A DNA stretch of 64,000 nt from Cloacibacterium sp047601505. Its GTDB lineage: Bacteria; Bacteroidota; Bacteroidia; Flavobacteriales; Weeksellaceae. The stretch lies in assembly GCF_047601505.1 (NCBI RefSeq), contig NZ_JASGJD010000001.1, forward strand, positions 682,001-746,000. Direction: 5' to 3'. A model generated the notes under the pieces. It saw only the letters and a list, made by a program, of their open reading frames with translations. It did not search any database and had not been told where the DNA came from. Shown here in pieces: positions 34,799 to 42,315 of this stretch. Positions within the stretch are counted from its first letter, which is position 1, and each line of letters opens with the position of its first letter. The position numbers and the translations under genes are program-made.

Positions 34799-35518
34799 CT
34801 ATTTAAAATATTTTCCGGCTTCTACTACAGATTCTGGTCTTCCTACGTCTATTAATTTTGCATTGTGCTGAAATCCTTGTATATGATTTTCGAACATCAA
34901 ATCTAAATATTCTTCCATTATAGAAAACTTCCCAGTTCTTTTTATTTTGTCAAATATAGAAGAATTTACACAATGTATTCCACTGAAAGCTAATTCTTTA
35001 AAGTTTTTATTGAATTCTGACAGTTTTGTTTCCCCTGTAGTTTTATTTACCCAACCTTTCAGAATCATATCTTCATTAAACATTAATTTCCTAGAACTCA
35101 CTCTATCTGAAACGGCTAAAGTAGCTACATTTTGATGTAAAAGATGGAATTTTACAAATTCTAAAATATTCAAATCTGTAAGAATATCCGCATTCATAAT
35201 GAGGAAATTTTCTTCGTTTTCTAAGTGTTTTTTAGCAAAAACCAGACCACCGCCCGTTTCTAAAAGTTCGTTTTTTTCGTCTGAAATTTCAATTTTTGCT
35301 CCAAAATTTTCTTTTTCTTGTAAAAATTCAATGATTTGTTCTCCAAAATGATGAACATTAATTACAAAATCGTTAATTCCATAATTTTGAAGAAATTTAA
35401 TATTTCTTTCTAACAGAGGAACATTATTTACCACCGCCAAAGCTTTTGGATGATTGTCTGTAAAAGGCTTTAGTCTGGTACCTTTTCCGGCTGCAAAGAT
35501 GAGTGCTTTTTTTATCAT
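34799..35518 (-). CDS. murU: MurU-like sugar-1-phosphate nucleotidyltransferase
   Basis: 239 residues with the nucleotidyltransferase opening FAAGKGTRLKPFTDNHPKALAVVNN and the metal site MNADILTD near residue 105. The length and the lack of a hexapeptide acyltransferase tail fit MurU, which makes UDP-MurNAc from MurNAc-1-phosphate and UTP. The adjacent AmgK-like kinase, which makes that sugar phosphate in Pseudomonas, strongly supports the call over a glucose-1-phosphate thymidylyltransferase. Its gap to the RapZ gene (62 bp) contains a TGATTGATAAT-type repeat. Confidence 0.82.
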   Translation of the reverse strand: MIKKALIFAAGKGTRLKPFTDNHPKALAVVNNVPLLERNIKFLQNYGINDFVINVHHFGEQIIEFLQEKENFGAKIEISDEKNELLETGGGLVFAKKHLENEENFLIMNADILTDLNILEFVKFHLLHQNVATLAVSDRVSSRKLMFNEDMILKGWVNKTTGETKLSEFNKNFKELAFSGIHCVNSSIFDKIKRTGKFSIMEEYLDLMFENHIQGFQHNAKLIDVGRPESVVEAGKYFK

Positions 35519-35580
35519 AATTGATGAAAGATAATCGATAAATGATTGATAATAAAACCTATTTTATCAATTATCATTGA
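35519..35580. repeat. TGATTGATAAT-type short repeat between murU and rapZ-C
   Basis: The gap is made almost wholly of TGAT/GATAA units in both orientations (AATGATTGATAATA on one side, TTTTATCAATTATCATT on the other), so it can form an imperfect hairpin. Same family as the tracts at 8061 and 8508. Confidence 0.5.
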
Positions 35581-35994
35581 TTAATTCAGTTGAGGTTGTT
35601 CGTTGTGTGTTACGGTTACATTTACCAATTCTGGATATTTTTCTTGTAAAAATTCTCCCAATTTTATTGCAGAATAAACACTGCGGTGTTGCCCGCCTGT
35701 GCAACCGAAAGAAATCTGAAGATGATCAAAACCTCTGGCAATATAATCGTTTATCGTGATGCTTACCAATTCTTTGATGAGACCAATAAAATTGGGCATT
35801 TCGGTTTTTGTTTCTAAAAATTCTTGCACAGGTTTGTCGTTTCCCGTTTGAGGTTTGTATTCATCAATTCTTCCAGGATTTAGAATTCCTCGGCAATCAA
35901 ATACAAAACCACCACCATTTCCAGAATTATCAGTTGGGATTCCTCCTTTTTTGTAAGAAAAACTGTAAATTGATATATTGAGTTTATTTTCCAT
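35581..35994 (-). CDS. Stand-alone RapZ C-terminal domain protein
   Basis: 137 residues matching only the C-terminal half of RapZ: FVFDCRGILNPGRIDEYKPQTGNDKPVQEFL and the hallmark SFGCTGGQHRSVYSA. The N-terminal P-loop kinase-like half is absent. In E. coli the C-terminal domain binds glucosamine-6-phosphate and mediates contact with sRNAs/RNase E to control GlmS; short stand-alone versions are common in Bacteroidetes and uncharacterised. Here it sits between the AmgK-like kinase (39 bp upstream) and the MurU-like enzyme, all cell-wall amino-sugar functions, which suggests an amino-sugar sensor or regulator. Confidence 0.88.
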   Translation of the reverse strand: MENKLNISIYSFSYKKGGIPTDNSGNGGGFVFDCRGILNPGRIDEYKPQTGNDKPVQEFLETKTEMPNFIGLIKELVSITINDYIARGFDHLQISFGCTGGQHRSVYSAIKLGEFLQEKYPELVNVTVTHNEQPQLN

Positions 35995-36033
35995 TTTAAA
36001 ATTTATTTTATTTTTATCATTAAGTTCTTAAAC

Positions 36034-37056
36034 CTAATGTTTATCGTTTATTAACCTTTCGATTTTATTTTTAACTTCCTCGGTGTTGAGTTTTAAAATC
36101 AAGTTTTTCAGCTCATGAAATTGATTGATTTCTGTTTCATTTTCCACAAAATCTACCAAATTTTTGATGCCTTGGTCTATACTTGCAATAAAATGCGCTT
36201 TCTTTTGTATCAAACCTCGGAAACCATAAGCTCCCAAAACCTGAATAAACCTAATTAATTTACAATATTTTAAAGATTTTTCTAAATTTTCTTTTTCCTC
36301 ATAATTGTAGAATGAAAAATAATAATCTAGCATTTCTGTTTTGAATTTTTCTGAAAAATTAGCTTTCGCTTGAAACAAAAAAGAAACCACATCGTACATT
36401 GCAGGTCCTTGCATAGCAGCTTGATAATCAATGAAAAAAACGTTGTTTTCTTTTGCCAAAATGTTCCTCGATTGAAAATCTCTAATCATTAAACACTGTG
36501 GCGATAGATTTTCTATTTTTTCTGAGATTTTTTTAAATTCTTTAAGCAAAGAAGATTTGTGATATTGAAGCTCAAGAACGTCTATCAAAAAATTTTTAAA
36601 GTAATACAAATCATGAATTATAGGCAATTCATCATACTTTTCGTATTCAAAAGTTTTAGAAAAATCTATCTTATTTTGAGTTGTTTTTTGAAGTTGAAAG
36701 AGTTTTTCTAAGGTTTGTTTTACCAGGTTTTTCACTCGTTCAGATTCTCCTTCTCTGGAAATAATTTCAGAAAGCGTTTCTTCGCCCAAAAATTCCTGAA
36801 TATAAAGATTCCGTTCTTTATTAATTTTAAAAATTTTGGGAGTATTGAGATTTAACTTAGAAAATATTTCAGAAAAGTAGAAAAATGCTTCGTTTTCTAG
36901 TAAATTTTCGTTGTAAGTTATTACAAATTTATCTTCATTAGAAGTTCCAATAAAATTCATTCTGGCAGAACCACTCTGAGGCAAAATCTCAAAATCTGAT
37001 TCTTTTTTGCCTAAAAATTCTTCAAAAAAAAGTTGTGCTGTTTCTAAATTTATCAT
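36034..37056 (-). CDS. amgK: AmgK-like aminoglycoside-phosphotransferase-fold sugar kinase
   Basis: 340 residues of the APH kinase fold. The N-lobe has GSARMNFIGTSNEDKFVITYN in place of a glycine loop, and the catalytic loop reads CLMIRDFQSRNIL (usual form H-G-D-x-x-x-x-N, here R-D-F-Q-x-R-N) followed by the metal site VFFIDYQAAMQGPAMYDVVSFL. This RDF...N and DYQ pattern is typical of AmgK, the anomeric kinase for MurNAc/GlcNAc in cell-wall recycling, rather than of antibiotic kinases. It is the first gene of the operon, with a promoter box 7 nt before the ATG. Confidence 0.83.
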   Translation of the reverse strand: MINLETAQLFFEEFLGKKESDFEILPQSGSARMNFIGTSNEDKFVITYNENLLENEAFFYFSEIFSKLNLNTPKIFKINKERNLYIQEFLGEETLSEIISREGESERVKNLVKQTLEKLFQLQKTTQNKIDFSKTFEYEKYDELPIIHDLYYFKNFLIDVLELQYHKSSLLKEFKKISEKIENLSPQCLMIRDFQSRNILAKENNVFFIDYQAAMQGPAMYDVVSFLFQAKANFSEKFKTEMLDYYFSFYNYEEKENLEKSLKYCKLIRFIQVLGAYGFRGLIQKKAHFIASIDQGIKNLVDFVENETEINQFHELKNLILKLNTEEVKNKIERLINDKH

Positions 37057-37063
37057 CGCAAAG

Positions 37064-37071
37064 CAAAGATA
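37064..37071 (-). promoter_or_regulatory. TAnnTTTG box for the amgK-rapZ-murU operon
   Basis: Minus-strand TATCTTTG, 7 nt before the amgK ATG, predicting an mRNA with almost no leader. It is only 23 bp from the oppositely oriented xrtF box. Confidence 0.65.
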
Positions 37072-37094
37072 ATGATTTGAAAAGGGAATTTGCG

Positions 37095-37102
37095 TATTTT
37101 TG
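37095..37102 (+). promoter_or_regulatory. TAnnTTTG box for xrtF
   Basis: TATTTTTG, 6 nt before the xrtF ATG at 37109; near-leaderless. Confidence 0.65.
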
Positions 37103-37108
37103 TAGGAT

Positions 37109-37672
37109 ATGAAAGATTTTAAAGAAATATTATTTATTCTTTTGCGATTTTTGGGAATTTGGTTGGTACTTTTTGTATTGTACCAAATTTATCTTAATTA
37201 TTACAAATCTGATATTGATTTTATCACTAGAATTATTTCAAACCAAAGTGCTTTTTTGCTCAATAAAACTGGGTTTGAAACTACTACTAAAGATTTTCCT
37301 GTATATGAAACTATTATGTTTTACATCAACGGAAAACCTGCAACCAGAATGGTGGAAGGTTGTAATGCGGTTTCTGTGATGATTTTATTTCTGGCATTTA
37401 TTTTTGCTTTTTACAAAGGTTTCAAAACCATTTTGTTTGCATTTTCTGGCATTGTAATTCTTTATATTTTGAATTTATTTAGAATTTATGTTTTGAATGT
37501 TGTGGTGGTAAATCATTACGAATATACAAAACCGGCTCACGACTATTTTTTTCCTGCAATTATTTATGGTGGAGTGGTGTTGCTTTGGCTTATTTGGATT
37601 AACAAATTTGTCTTGAAAGAAGAATTAATGAAAGCGAAATCTAATCAATTATCTCACGATGAAGTTTCTTAA
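37109..37672 (+). CDS. xrtF: Exosortase XrtF
   Basis: 187 residues, about five membrane helices. The exosortase catalytic triad is visible: Cys85 in VEGCNAVSV, Arg125 in LNLFRIYVL, His144 in KPAHDYFFPAIIYGG. Exosortases cleave and anchor proteins bearing a C-terminal PEP-CTERM-like sorting signal. The F type is the flavobacterial form and, as here, comes with a dedicated small membrane partner rather than with an obvious target. It overlaps that partner by 14 bp. No candidate substrate with a sorting tail is found in this window. Confidence 0.9.
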   Translation: MKDFKEILFILLRFLGIWLVLFVLYQIYLNYYKSDIDFITRIISNQSAFLLNKTGFETTTKDFPVYETIMFYINGKPATRMVEGCNAVSVMILFLAFIFAFYKGFKTILFAFSGIVILYILNLFRIYVLNVVVVNHYEYTKPAHDYFFPAIIYGGVVLLWLIWINKFVLKEELMKAKSNQLSHDEVS

Positions 37673-38090
37673 TTGGATTTTTGTAGTAATAGGAGTTCTA
37701 GGCTTAATTTCTGTGAGATTTCTGGAAAATAGTCTTTTTTACGACCCTTTTTTGAATTTTTTTAAAGGAAATTACAAAGTGGAATTAGCTCCAGATTTTA
37801 TTCTTTGGAAATTAATTTTGAGTCATTTTTTTCGGTTTCTTTTGAATTTGTTTTTTTCAGCAATAGTGGTTCATTTTATATTTTTAAATAAAAAATGGAC
37901 TTTGCAAGCTGTTTTGTTGATGGCGATTGCTTTTATGTTATTTTTCCCTATTTATCTTTGGTGTATTTATAGTAAAATGGAGATTGGTTATCTTTTTACG
38001 TTTTCAGTGAGGAGATTTGTCATTCAACCCATTATTCTTCTATTGATTATTCCTATTTTCTATTACCGAAAAAAGTTGGAAAAAAACTAG
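37659..38090 (+). CDS. Exosortase F system-associated membrane protein (TIGR04127)
   Basis: 143 residues with four hydrophobic helices (about 5-20, 48-75, 80-101, 120-138). N-terminal LISVRFLENSLFYDPFLNFFKG and central LSHFFRFLLNLFFSAIVVHFIF match the small protein that always accompanies XrtF. Its start is inside the xrtF end (14-bp overlap), indicating translational coupling. It probably forms a complex with XrtF; no enzyme activity is predicted. Its end overlaps the opposing CDF transporter end by four bases. Confidence 0.87.
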   Translation: MKFLNWIFVVIGVLGLISVRFLENSLFYDPFLNFFKGNYKVELAPDFILWKLILSHFFRFLLNLFFSAIVVHFIFLNKKWTLQAVLLMAIAFMLFFPIYLWCIYSKMEIGYLFTFSVRRFVIQPIILLLIIPIFYYRKKLEKN

Positions 38091-39082
38091 GGATTATTTC
38101 TTAAGCTATGTTTGGTATGCTGAGAAATGGTTTCAGAATTCCAATTTACTTTCTTTTTGAATTCGTGGAGACGGTATGTGCATTCTAATTGGCAAATTTC
38201 ACAAGAATGAGGTTTGCAATCGTCCATGTGGAAGTTAAATTCTACATTTCTTTCCGTTTCGGCTACTAATGTTTTAATGATATTTTCCATTTCTTGATGA
38301 GATTCTCTAAGAGAGTTGTACCAAGGCAAGGTGATATGAGCATCAATGTGAAGTCCGCTTCCGTATTGTTGAATTTTCATATTGTGAATGTCTATCCATT
38401 CTTTTTTTCGGTTTTCTGCTAAAACTTCTACTACGGCTTTTAGCAAATCTGGGTCGGCTTCGTCCATTATTCCGCTTAGAGATTTTCTTACGATTTTGTA
38501 ACCCACAAAAATGATATATAACCCGAAAATGAAAGCAACGCCTGCGTCTATCCAATAGATTTTTGTAAAATATACTAAAACCAAACTGGCTACTACTCCA
38601 AACGTTGTAATGGTGTCAGATTGAAGATGTTTGCCAGAAGAAATAAGAACCAAAGAATTTTCTTTTTTTCCTTTTTGAATAGAAATGTATCCCATTATGT
38701 AATTGGCAATTGCTGTAGCCAAGACAATAAAGATTCCGTAATCTAATTTTTTTAAAGAATTTGTATGAAGCAAACTATCAAAAGCTTCTATGATGATAAT
38801 AATACCAGCAAAAATAATGAGCGAACCTTCTACGCCAGAGGTTACAAATTCTACTTTTCCATGTCCGTAAGGATGATTTTCGTCTTTTGGGCGTGCAGCC
38901 AAATAAAGAGAATATAATCCCATAAATGCAGAAACAATGTTTACGATGCTTTCCATGGCGTCAGAGAAAACAGCGTCAGAATTGGTGAGATGCCAAGCAA
39001 TAAGTTTTCCAACAAAAAGGATGATGCCAACAATAGCAACATTTTTTTGAAAGGAGAATCTTGAGGTTTCTGATTTAGACAT
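38087..39082 (-). CDS. Cation diffusion facilitator metal transporter with Cys-rich tail
   Basis: 331 residues. Six helices in the first 215 residues; metal-site helices show SDAVFSDAMESIVNI and ENHPYGHGKVEF with His/Asp ligands typical of Zn/Fe/Mn-exporting CDF proteins. The cytoplasmic C-terminal domain (about 215-290) is followed by a tail with DDCKPHSCEICQLECTYRLHEF, three closely spaced Cys plus His, which could bind metal. Upstream lies a GC-rich hairpin; a promoter box is not obvious. Confidence 0.9.
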   Translation of the reverse strand: MSKSETSRFSFQKNVAIVGIILFVGKLIAWHLTNSDAVFSDAMESIVNIVSAFMGLYSLYLAARPKDENHPYGHGKVEFVTSGVEGSLIIFAGIIIIIEAFDSLLHTNSLKKLDYGIFIVLATAIANYIMGYISIQKGKKENSLVLISSGKHLQSDTITTFGVVASLVLVYFTKIYWIDAGVAFIFGLYIIFVGYKIVRKSLSGIMDEADPDLLKAVVEVLAENRKKEWIDIHNMKIQQYGSGLHIDAHITLPWYNSLRESHQEMENIIKTLVAETERNVEFNFHMDDCKPHSCEICQLECTYRLHEFKKKVNWNSETISQHTKHSLRNNP

Positions 39083-39102
39083 TTTTAAGGTTTGGGTTAA
39101 AA

Positions 39103-39131
39103 TTTCGGCGGCGGCGAAGCCGCCGCCGAAA
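39103..39131. repeat. GC-rich perfect inverted repeat (13-bp stem, 3-nt loop)
   Basis: TTTCGGCGGCGGC-gaa-GCCGCCGCCGAAA. Arms are exact complements. It is strikingly GC-rich in otherwise AT-rich DNA, 21 bp upstream of the CDF transporter start and 29 bp from the asd terminator. It lacks a T-tract, so it is not a standard terminator. Confidence 0.8.
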
Positions 39132-39160
39132 AGAAAATTTAAATATTAATTCTGTGGCAA

Positions 39161-39190
39161 AAAAATGCTCACAAATCTGTGAGCATTTTT
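39161..39190 (-). terminator. Intrinsic terminator after asd
   Basis: Perfect 13-bp stem AAAAATGCTCACA / TGTGAGCATTTTT with aatc loop and T-tract on the minus strand. Confidence 0.85.
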
Positions 39191-39195
39191 ATTTT

Positions 39196-40203
39196 TTATA
39201 CCAAATTATTGGCAATTACGTATTCTGCAATTTGTACGGCATTTGTAGCGGCTCCTTTTCTCAGGTTGTCTGCCACAATCCAACAGTTCAGAGTGTTATC
39301 TTGAGAAAGGTCTCTTCTAATTCTTCCTACAAAAACTTCGTCTTTGCCTTCAGAGTAGAAACACATTGGATAAACTTTGTTTTCTACATCATCTTGAAGA
39401 ACAACACCAGATGTATTGGCTAAAATATCTTTTACTTCGGCTAAATCAAAATCATTTTCAAATTCTACGTTTACACTTTCAGAATGACCTCCTTGTACAG
39501 GAATTCTAACTGCTGTAGCAGTAATTTTTAATGAATCGTCTCCCATAATTTTCTTAGGTTCATTCATTAATTTTAATTCTTCTTTAGTATAATCATCTGT
39601 ATAGAATACATCACATTGTGGCAATGCATTTTTGAAGATTTGATAAGGATAAACAGCATTTACTTCTACAGAACCAGGGTTTACAGCGTTTGCAATTTCT
39701 GCATTTAATTGGTCAACTGCAGCTTTGCCGGTTCCCGAAACAGATTGGTAAGTAGAAACAATTACTCTTTTAATTTTGTATTTTTTGTGTAGCGGATTTA
39801 GAACCATCACCATTTGAATGGTAGAACAATTCGGGTTTGCTATAATTTTGTCTTTTTTAGTTAAGATGTGTGCATTGATTTCTGGAACTACCAATGGTTT
39901 AGTAGGATCCATTCTCCAAGCAGATGAATTATCAATTACAGTACAACCTACTTCTGCAAATTTAGGAGCGTACTCTAAAGAAGTACCACCACCAGCTGAG
40001 AAAATTGCAATTTGAGGTTTCATAGAAATCGCGGTATCCATTGAAACGATGCTAAATTCCTTGCCCTTATAAGTAATCTTCTTACCTACAGATTTCTCTG
40101 AAGCTACTGGAATTAACTCTGTTATAGGAAGATTTCTCTCTTCCAATACTTTCAACATAACTTGGCCAACCATACCTGTTGCGCCTACAACTGCGATTTT
40201 CAT
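39196..40203 (-). CDS. asd: Aspartate-semialdehyde dehydrogenase
   Basis: 335 residues. Reduces aspartyl phosphate to aspartate semialdehyde for lysine/diaminopimelate, threonine and methionine synthesis. NADP-binding opening VVGATGMVGQVMLKVLEER, GGTSLEYAPKFAEVGCTVIDNSSAWRMDP, active-site Cys in IANPNCSTIQMV, and the substrate/His region near RIPVQGGHSESVNVEF. It is 31 bp downstream of a small membrane-protein gene and has a strong terminator. Confidence 0.96.
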   Translation of the reverse strand: MKIAVVGATGMVGQVMLKVLEERNLPITELIPVASEKSVGKKITYKGKEFSIVSMDTAISMKPQIAIFSAGGGTSLEYAPKFAEVGCTVIDNSSAWRMDPTKPLVVPEINAHILTKKDKIIANPNCSTIQMVMVLNPLHKKYKIKRVIVSTYQSVSGTGKAAVDQLNAEIANAVNPGSVEVNAVYPYQIFKNALPQCDVFYTDDYTKEELKLMNEPKKIMGDDSLKITATAVRIPVQGGHSESVNVEFENDFDLAEVKDILANTSGVVLQDDVENKVYPMCFYSEGKDEVFVGRIRRDLSQDNTLNCWIVADNLRKGAATNAVQIAEYVIANNLV

Positions 40204-40234
40204 TGTAATAAAATTTTAAATGGGTTAATAAAAA

Positions 40235-40675
40235 TTAGCCGCCGAAAACTCTAGTCCAAGGGAACACAAAAGCGAATAAAGCGATTGCAAGTACTCCCAT
40301 GAAAACTATTTTTAGAGAAAGTTTTTCGTTGGTTTTCATATATTTATTGATAATTGTTAACAATACAGCTGCCACAATCATTGCAAAAGGATGTTCTACA
40401 AATGTGGTTCTGTTATAAGCGTCGCTCATTAGATTTCCTTGTGCTAAAGCTGCTTTGAAACCTGGTGAAAAAATAAATAATAATGGAATTCCTACTAATA
40501 ACTGAACGTGAAAGAAAATCATTGTAAATAGTGTAGATTTTCTCAAAAGTTTAGAAATATTACCAGAGAAGCCAAACATAGTTACCACAAGTGAAACTAA
40601 AAATAAAGCTGCTAAAAGTAAAATAAGGTATCCAAAACCTTTGTGTGCATTTAAAAAGATGTTATAAAATTCCAT
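40235..40675 (-). CDS. Four-helix conserved membrane protein
   Basis: 146 residues from the ATG at 40675 (MEFYNIFLNAHKGFGYLILLLA); an in-frame ATG 21 bp upstream at 40696 is unlikely because the promoter box overlaps it. Four hydrophobic helices (about 13-33, 45-65, 85-105, 115-135), several His (AHKGFGY, FFHVQLLVGI, FVEHPFAM), which is why such proteins are sometimes labelled cytochrome b-like. Heme binding is not demonstrated. Cotranscribed with asd. Confidence 0.75.
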   Translation of the reverse strand: MEFYNIFLNAHKGFGYLILLLAALFLVSLVVTMFGFSGNISKLLRKSTLFTMIFFHVQLLVGIPLLFIFSPGFKAALAQGNLMSDAYNRTTFVEHPFAMIVAAVLLTIINKYMKTNEKLSLKIVFMGVLAIALFAFVFPWTRVFGG

Positions 40676-40693
40676 TTTTAAGTTTTTGAAATG

Positions 40694-40701
40694 CAAATAT
40701 A
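40694..40701 (-). promoter_or_regulatory. TAnnTTTG promoter box for membrane protein-asd
   Basis: Minus-strand TATATTTG, 18 nt before the ATG at 40675. Confidence 0.55.
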
Positions 40702-40757
40702 TAAAAATATCGTAAACGAAGTGCCTGCATTTCGAAACCTTAACAAAGAAGTTGAAT

Positions 40758-42212
40758 TTATTCTACATTATTTCTAACGAAAGTATTCCATTCTTTCTCT
40801 AAATGTATTTTTGCTTTTTGTTTCTCTGAGGAATTTAACGAAGAATAATCTATACTGTTGAATATCAGTTTTTTTAAATCTTTAACGGTTAAATCCCAAT
40901 TGATAAAAGCCATCCAAAAATCGTAAGAAAGACCTTCATAGCCAAAAACTGCGGGGTCGTCACTGTTGATGGAAATGTTAACGTTATTTGCCAAAAGAAC
41001 TCTTGCAGGATGATTTCTCAAATCACTCACGTAGCCCAAAGTTTGATTACTAATTGGGCTTACTTCTACCAAATTATTATTTTGTTTCACTTTTTTCATT
41101 AATTCTGGGAAATAAATTAAGTTCAAAGCGTGTCCAATTCTTTTATTGTACGCAAAAGGAATTTCAGAAATGTTATGATTGTATAAACTGCAACTTTCGC
41201 CAGCGTGAAGATATAGAGGAAGTTTTACTCTGTATTTTTTCTCCAAAATTTTCATTTTTTCCCAAAGCGGATTGAAATATGCTACCGAATGTCCCGATGC
41301 TTCATCTGCGACCAAATCAAAACCTGTAATAAAATTTGGGAATTTCTTCTTGAGTTGATAAGCCTTTTCTGATTCTTGTTCTACAACCGTTTTGTCTAAA
41401 AATTTAAGACTGGTGTAGATAATTTTTAAAGTAAATTCAGGATGTGTTTTTTTGATTTTTTTTTCAATTTCTTTTAAATCTAAAACAGCTTTTTCAATTG
41501 GATAATTTTTATTTTTTTCGTCGAATAATTGTCCGAAAATATATCTTATCTCCACGTGTTGCACGTTGTCTTTTAATAGTTCTAAGAAAGCTTCCTGATA
41601 GTACTCTTTAAAAATTGGTCTGTAATTTAAGATGCTTTCAATTCGTTGAAATCTTTTTTCAAATTCACTCCAATAATCGATATATTCTGTAAGATTATTC
41701 CTTTTTAAAGTGTATAAATCTAGAAGTTTTTCTTTTGCATTAGCATTGCTTTTCAAAAAGTCACTTAACTTAATAAAACCAACAGGGACTTCTTCTTTTT
41801 CGAAAATCATTAATTGCCCGTAGATATATTTTTGCTGGTCTTGATTGATGAAAATGTAGCAATTTTCGTATTCAGAAGCTTTATTAATAAGCCAATCTGT
41901 ATTTGCAATTCCTCCGCTGTGGCTATGCAAAAGTGCGCCTTTTGGCATTTCATTCAATATTTTGAATAGTTCTGTAGTTTCTATAAATGGTTTGAGCTGA
42001 GAGAATGAAGTGTTGTAAATAGTGAATTTATTTTTTTCAGAATCTTGAAGAAGTTCTGTTTTTATCTTAGAAAGTTTATTGTCTAGATTTTGTTCGTCTT
42101 TAGAAAGAGAAGTAATGTTTTGAGCAACAAAAAATGATGAAAAAGAAAGGAAAAAAATAAGACTAAAAATAAATCTTATGGTTGGTGTTTTGAATTTTAT
42201 CACTATCGTCAT
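40758..42212 (-). CDS. Secreted ADA2/ADGF-type adenosine deaminase
   Basis: 484 residues, longer than housekeeping deaminases (about 330-350). A signal peptide follows a short charged start (hydrophobic FIFSLIFFLSFSSFFVAQ, cleavage near residue 31). Catalytic elements: HSHSGG near residue 98, LYLHAGES, RIGHALNL, VEVSPISNQTLG, DLRNHPA and INSDDPAVFGYEGLSYDFW. The last blocks match the extracellular adenosine deaminase growth factor (ADA2) branch. It converts adenosine to inosine, here probably in periplasm or outside. It follows the TonB receptor gene, separated by that gene's terminator and with its own promoter. Confidence 0.87.
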   Translation of the reverse strand: MTIVIKFKTPTIRFIFSLIFFLSFSSFFVAQNITSLSKDEQNLDNKLSKIKTELLQDSEKNKFTIYNTSFSQLKPFIETTELFKILNEMPKGALLHSHSGGIANTDWLINKASEYENCYIFINQDQQKYIYGQLMIFEKEEVPVGFIKLSDFLKSNANAKEKLLDLYTLKRNNLTEYIDYWSEFEKRFQRIESILNYRPIFKEYYQEAFLELLKDNVQHVEIRYIFGQLFDEKNKNYPIEKAVLDLKEIEKKIKKTHPEFTLKIIYTSLKFLDKTVVEQESEKAYQLKKKFPNFITGFDLVADEASGHSVAYFNPLWEKMKILEKKYRVKLPLYLHAGESCSLYNHNISEIPFAYNKRIGHALNLIYFPELMKKVKQNNNLVEVSPISNQTLGYVSDLRNHPARVLLANNVNISINSDDPAVFGYEGLSYDFWMAFINWDLTVKDLKKLIFNSIDYSSLNSSEKQKAKIHLEKEWNTFVRNNVE

Positions 42213-42229
42213 AGTTAATTGAATTCACA

Positions 42230-42237
42230 CAAATTTA
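42230..42237 (-). promoter_or_regulatory. TAnnTTTG promoter box for the adenosine deaminase
   Basis: Minus-strand TAAATTTG, 17 nt before the ATG at 42212. Confidence 0.55.
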
Positions 42238-42261
42238 CAAAACATTTTTGAAATATTTGCA

Positions 42262-42292
42262 AAAAAAATCCCGACTGAAAAGCCGGGATTTA
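42262..42292 (-). terminator. Intrinsic terminator after the TonB receptor
   Basis: AAATCCCG / CGGGATTT stem with inner CT/AG pairs and gaaa loop; eight T on the minus strand. Confidence 0.8.
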
Positions 42293-42315
42293 AAAATTAT
42301 TTAGTCATTAATTTC

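Noticed and set aside
36034..37056. Reading the APH-fold kinase as an aminoglycoside resistance gene
   Set aside because: The RDF...N and DYQ active-site pattern and the MurU neighbour fit a cell-wall sugar kinase instead.
37173..37379. 68-residue plus-strand frame within xrtF
   Set aside because: Overlaps the conserved exosortase frame and shows no independent features.
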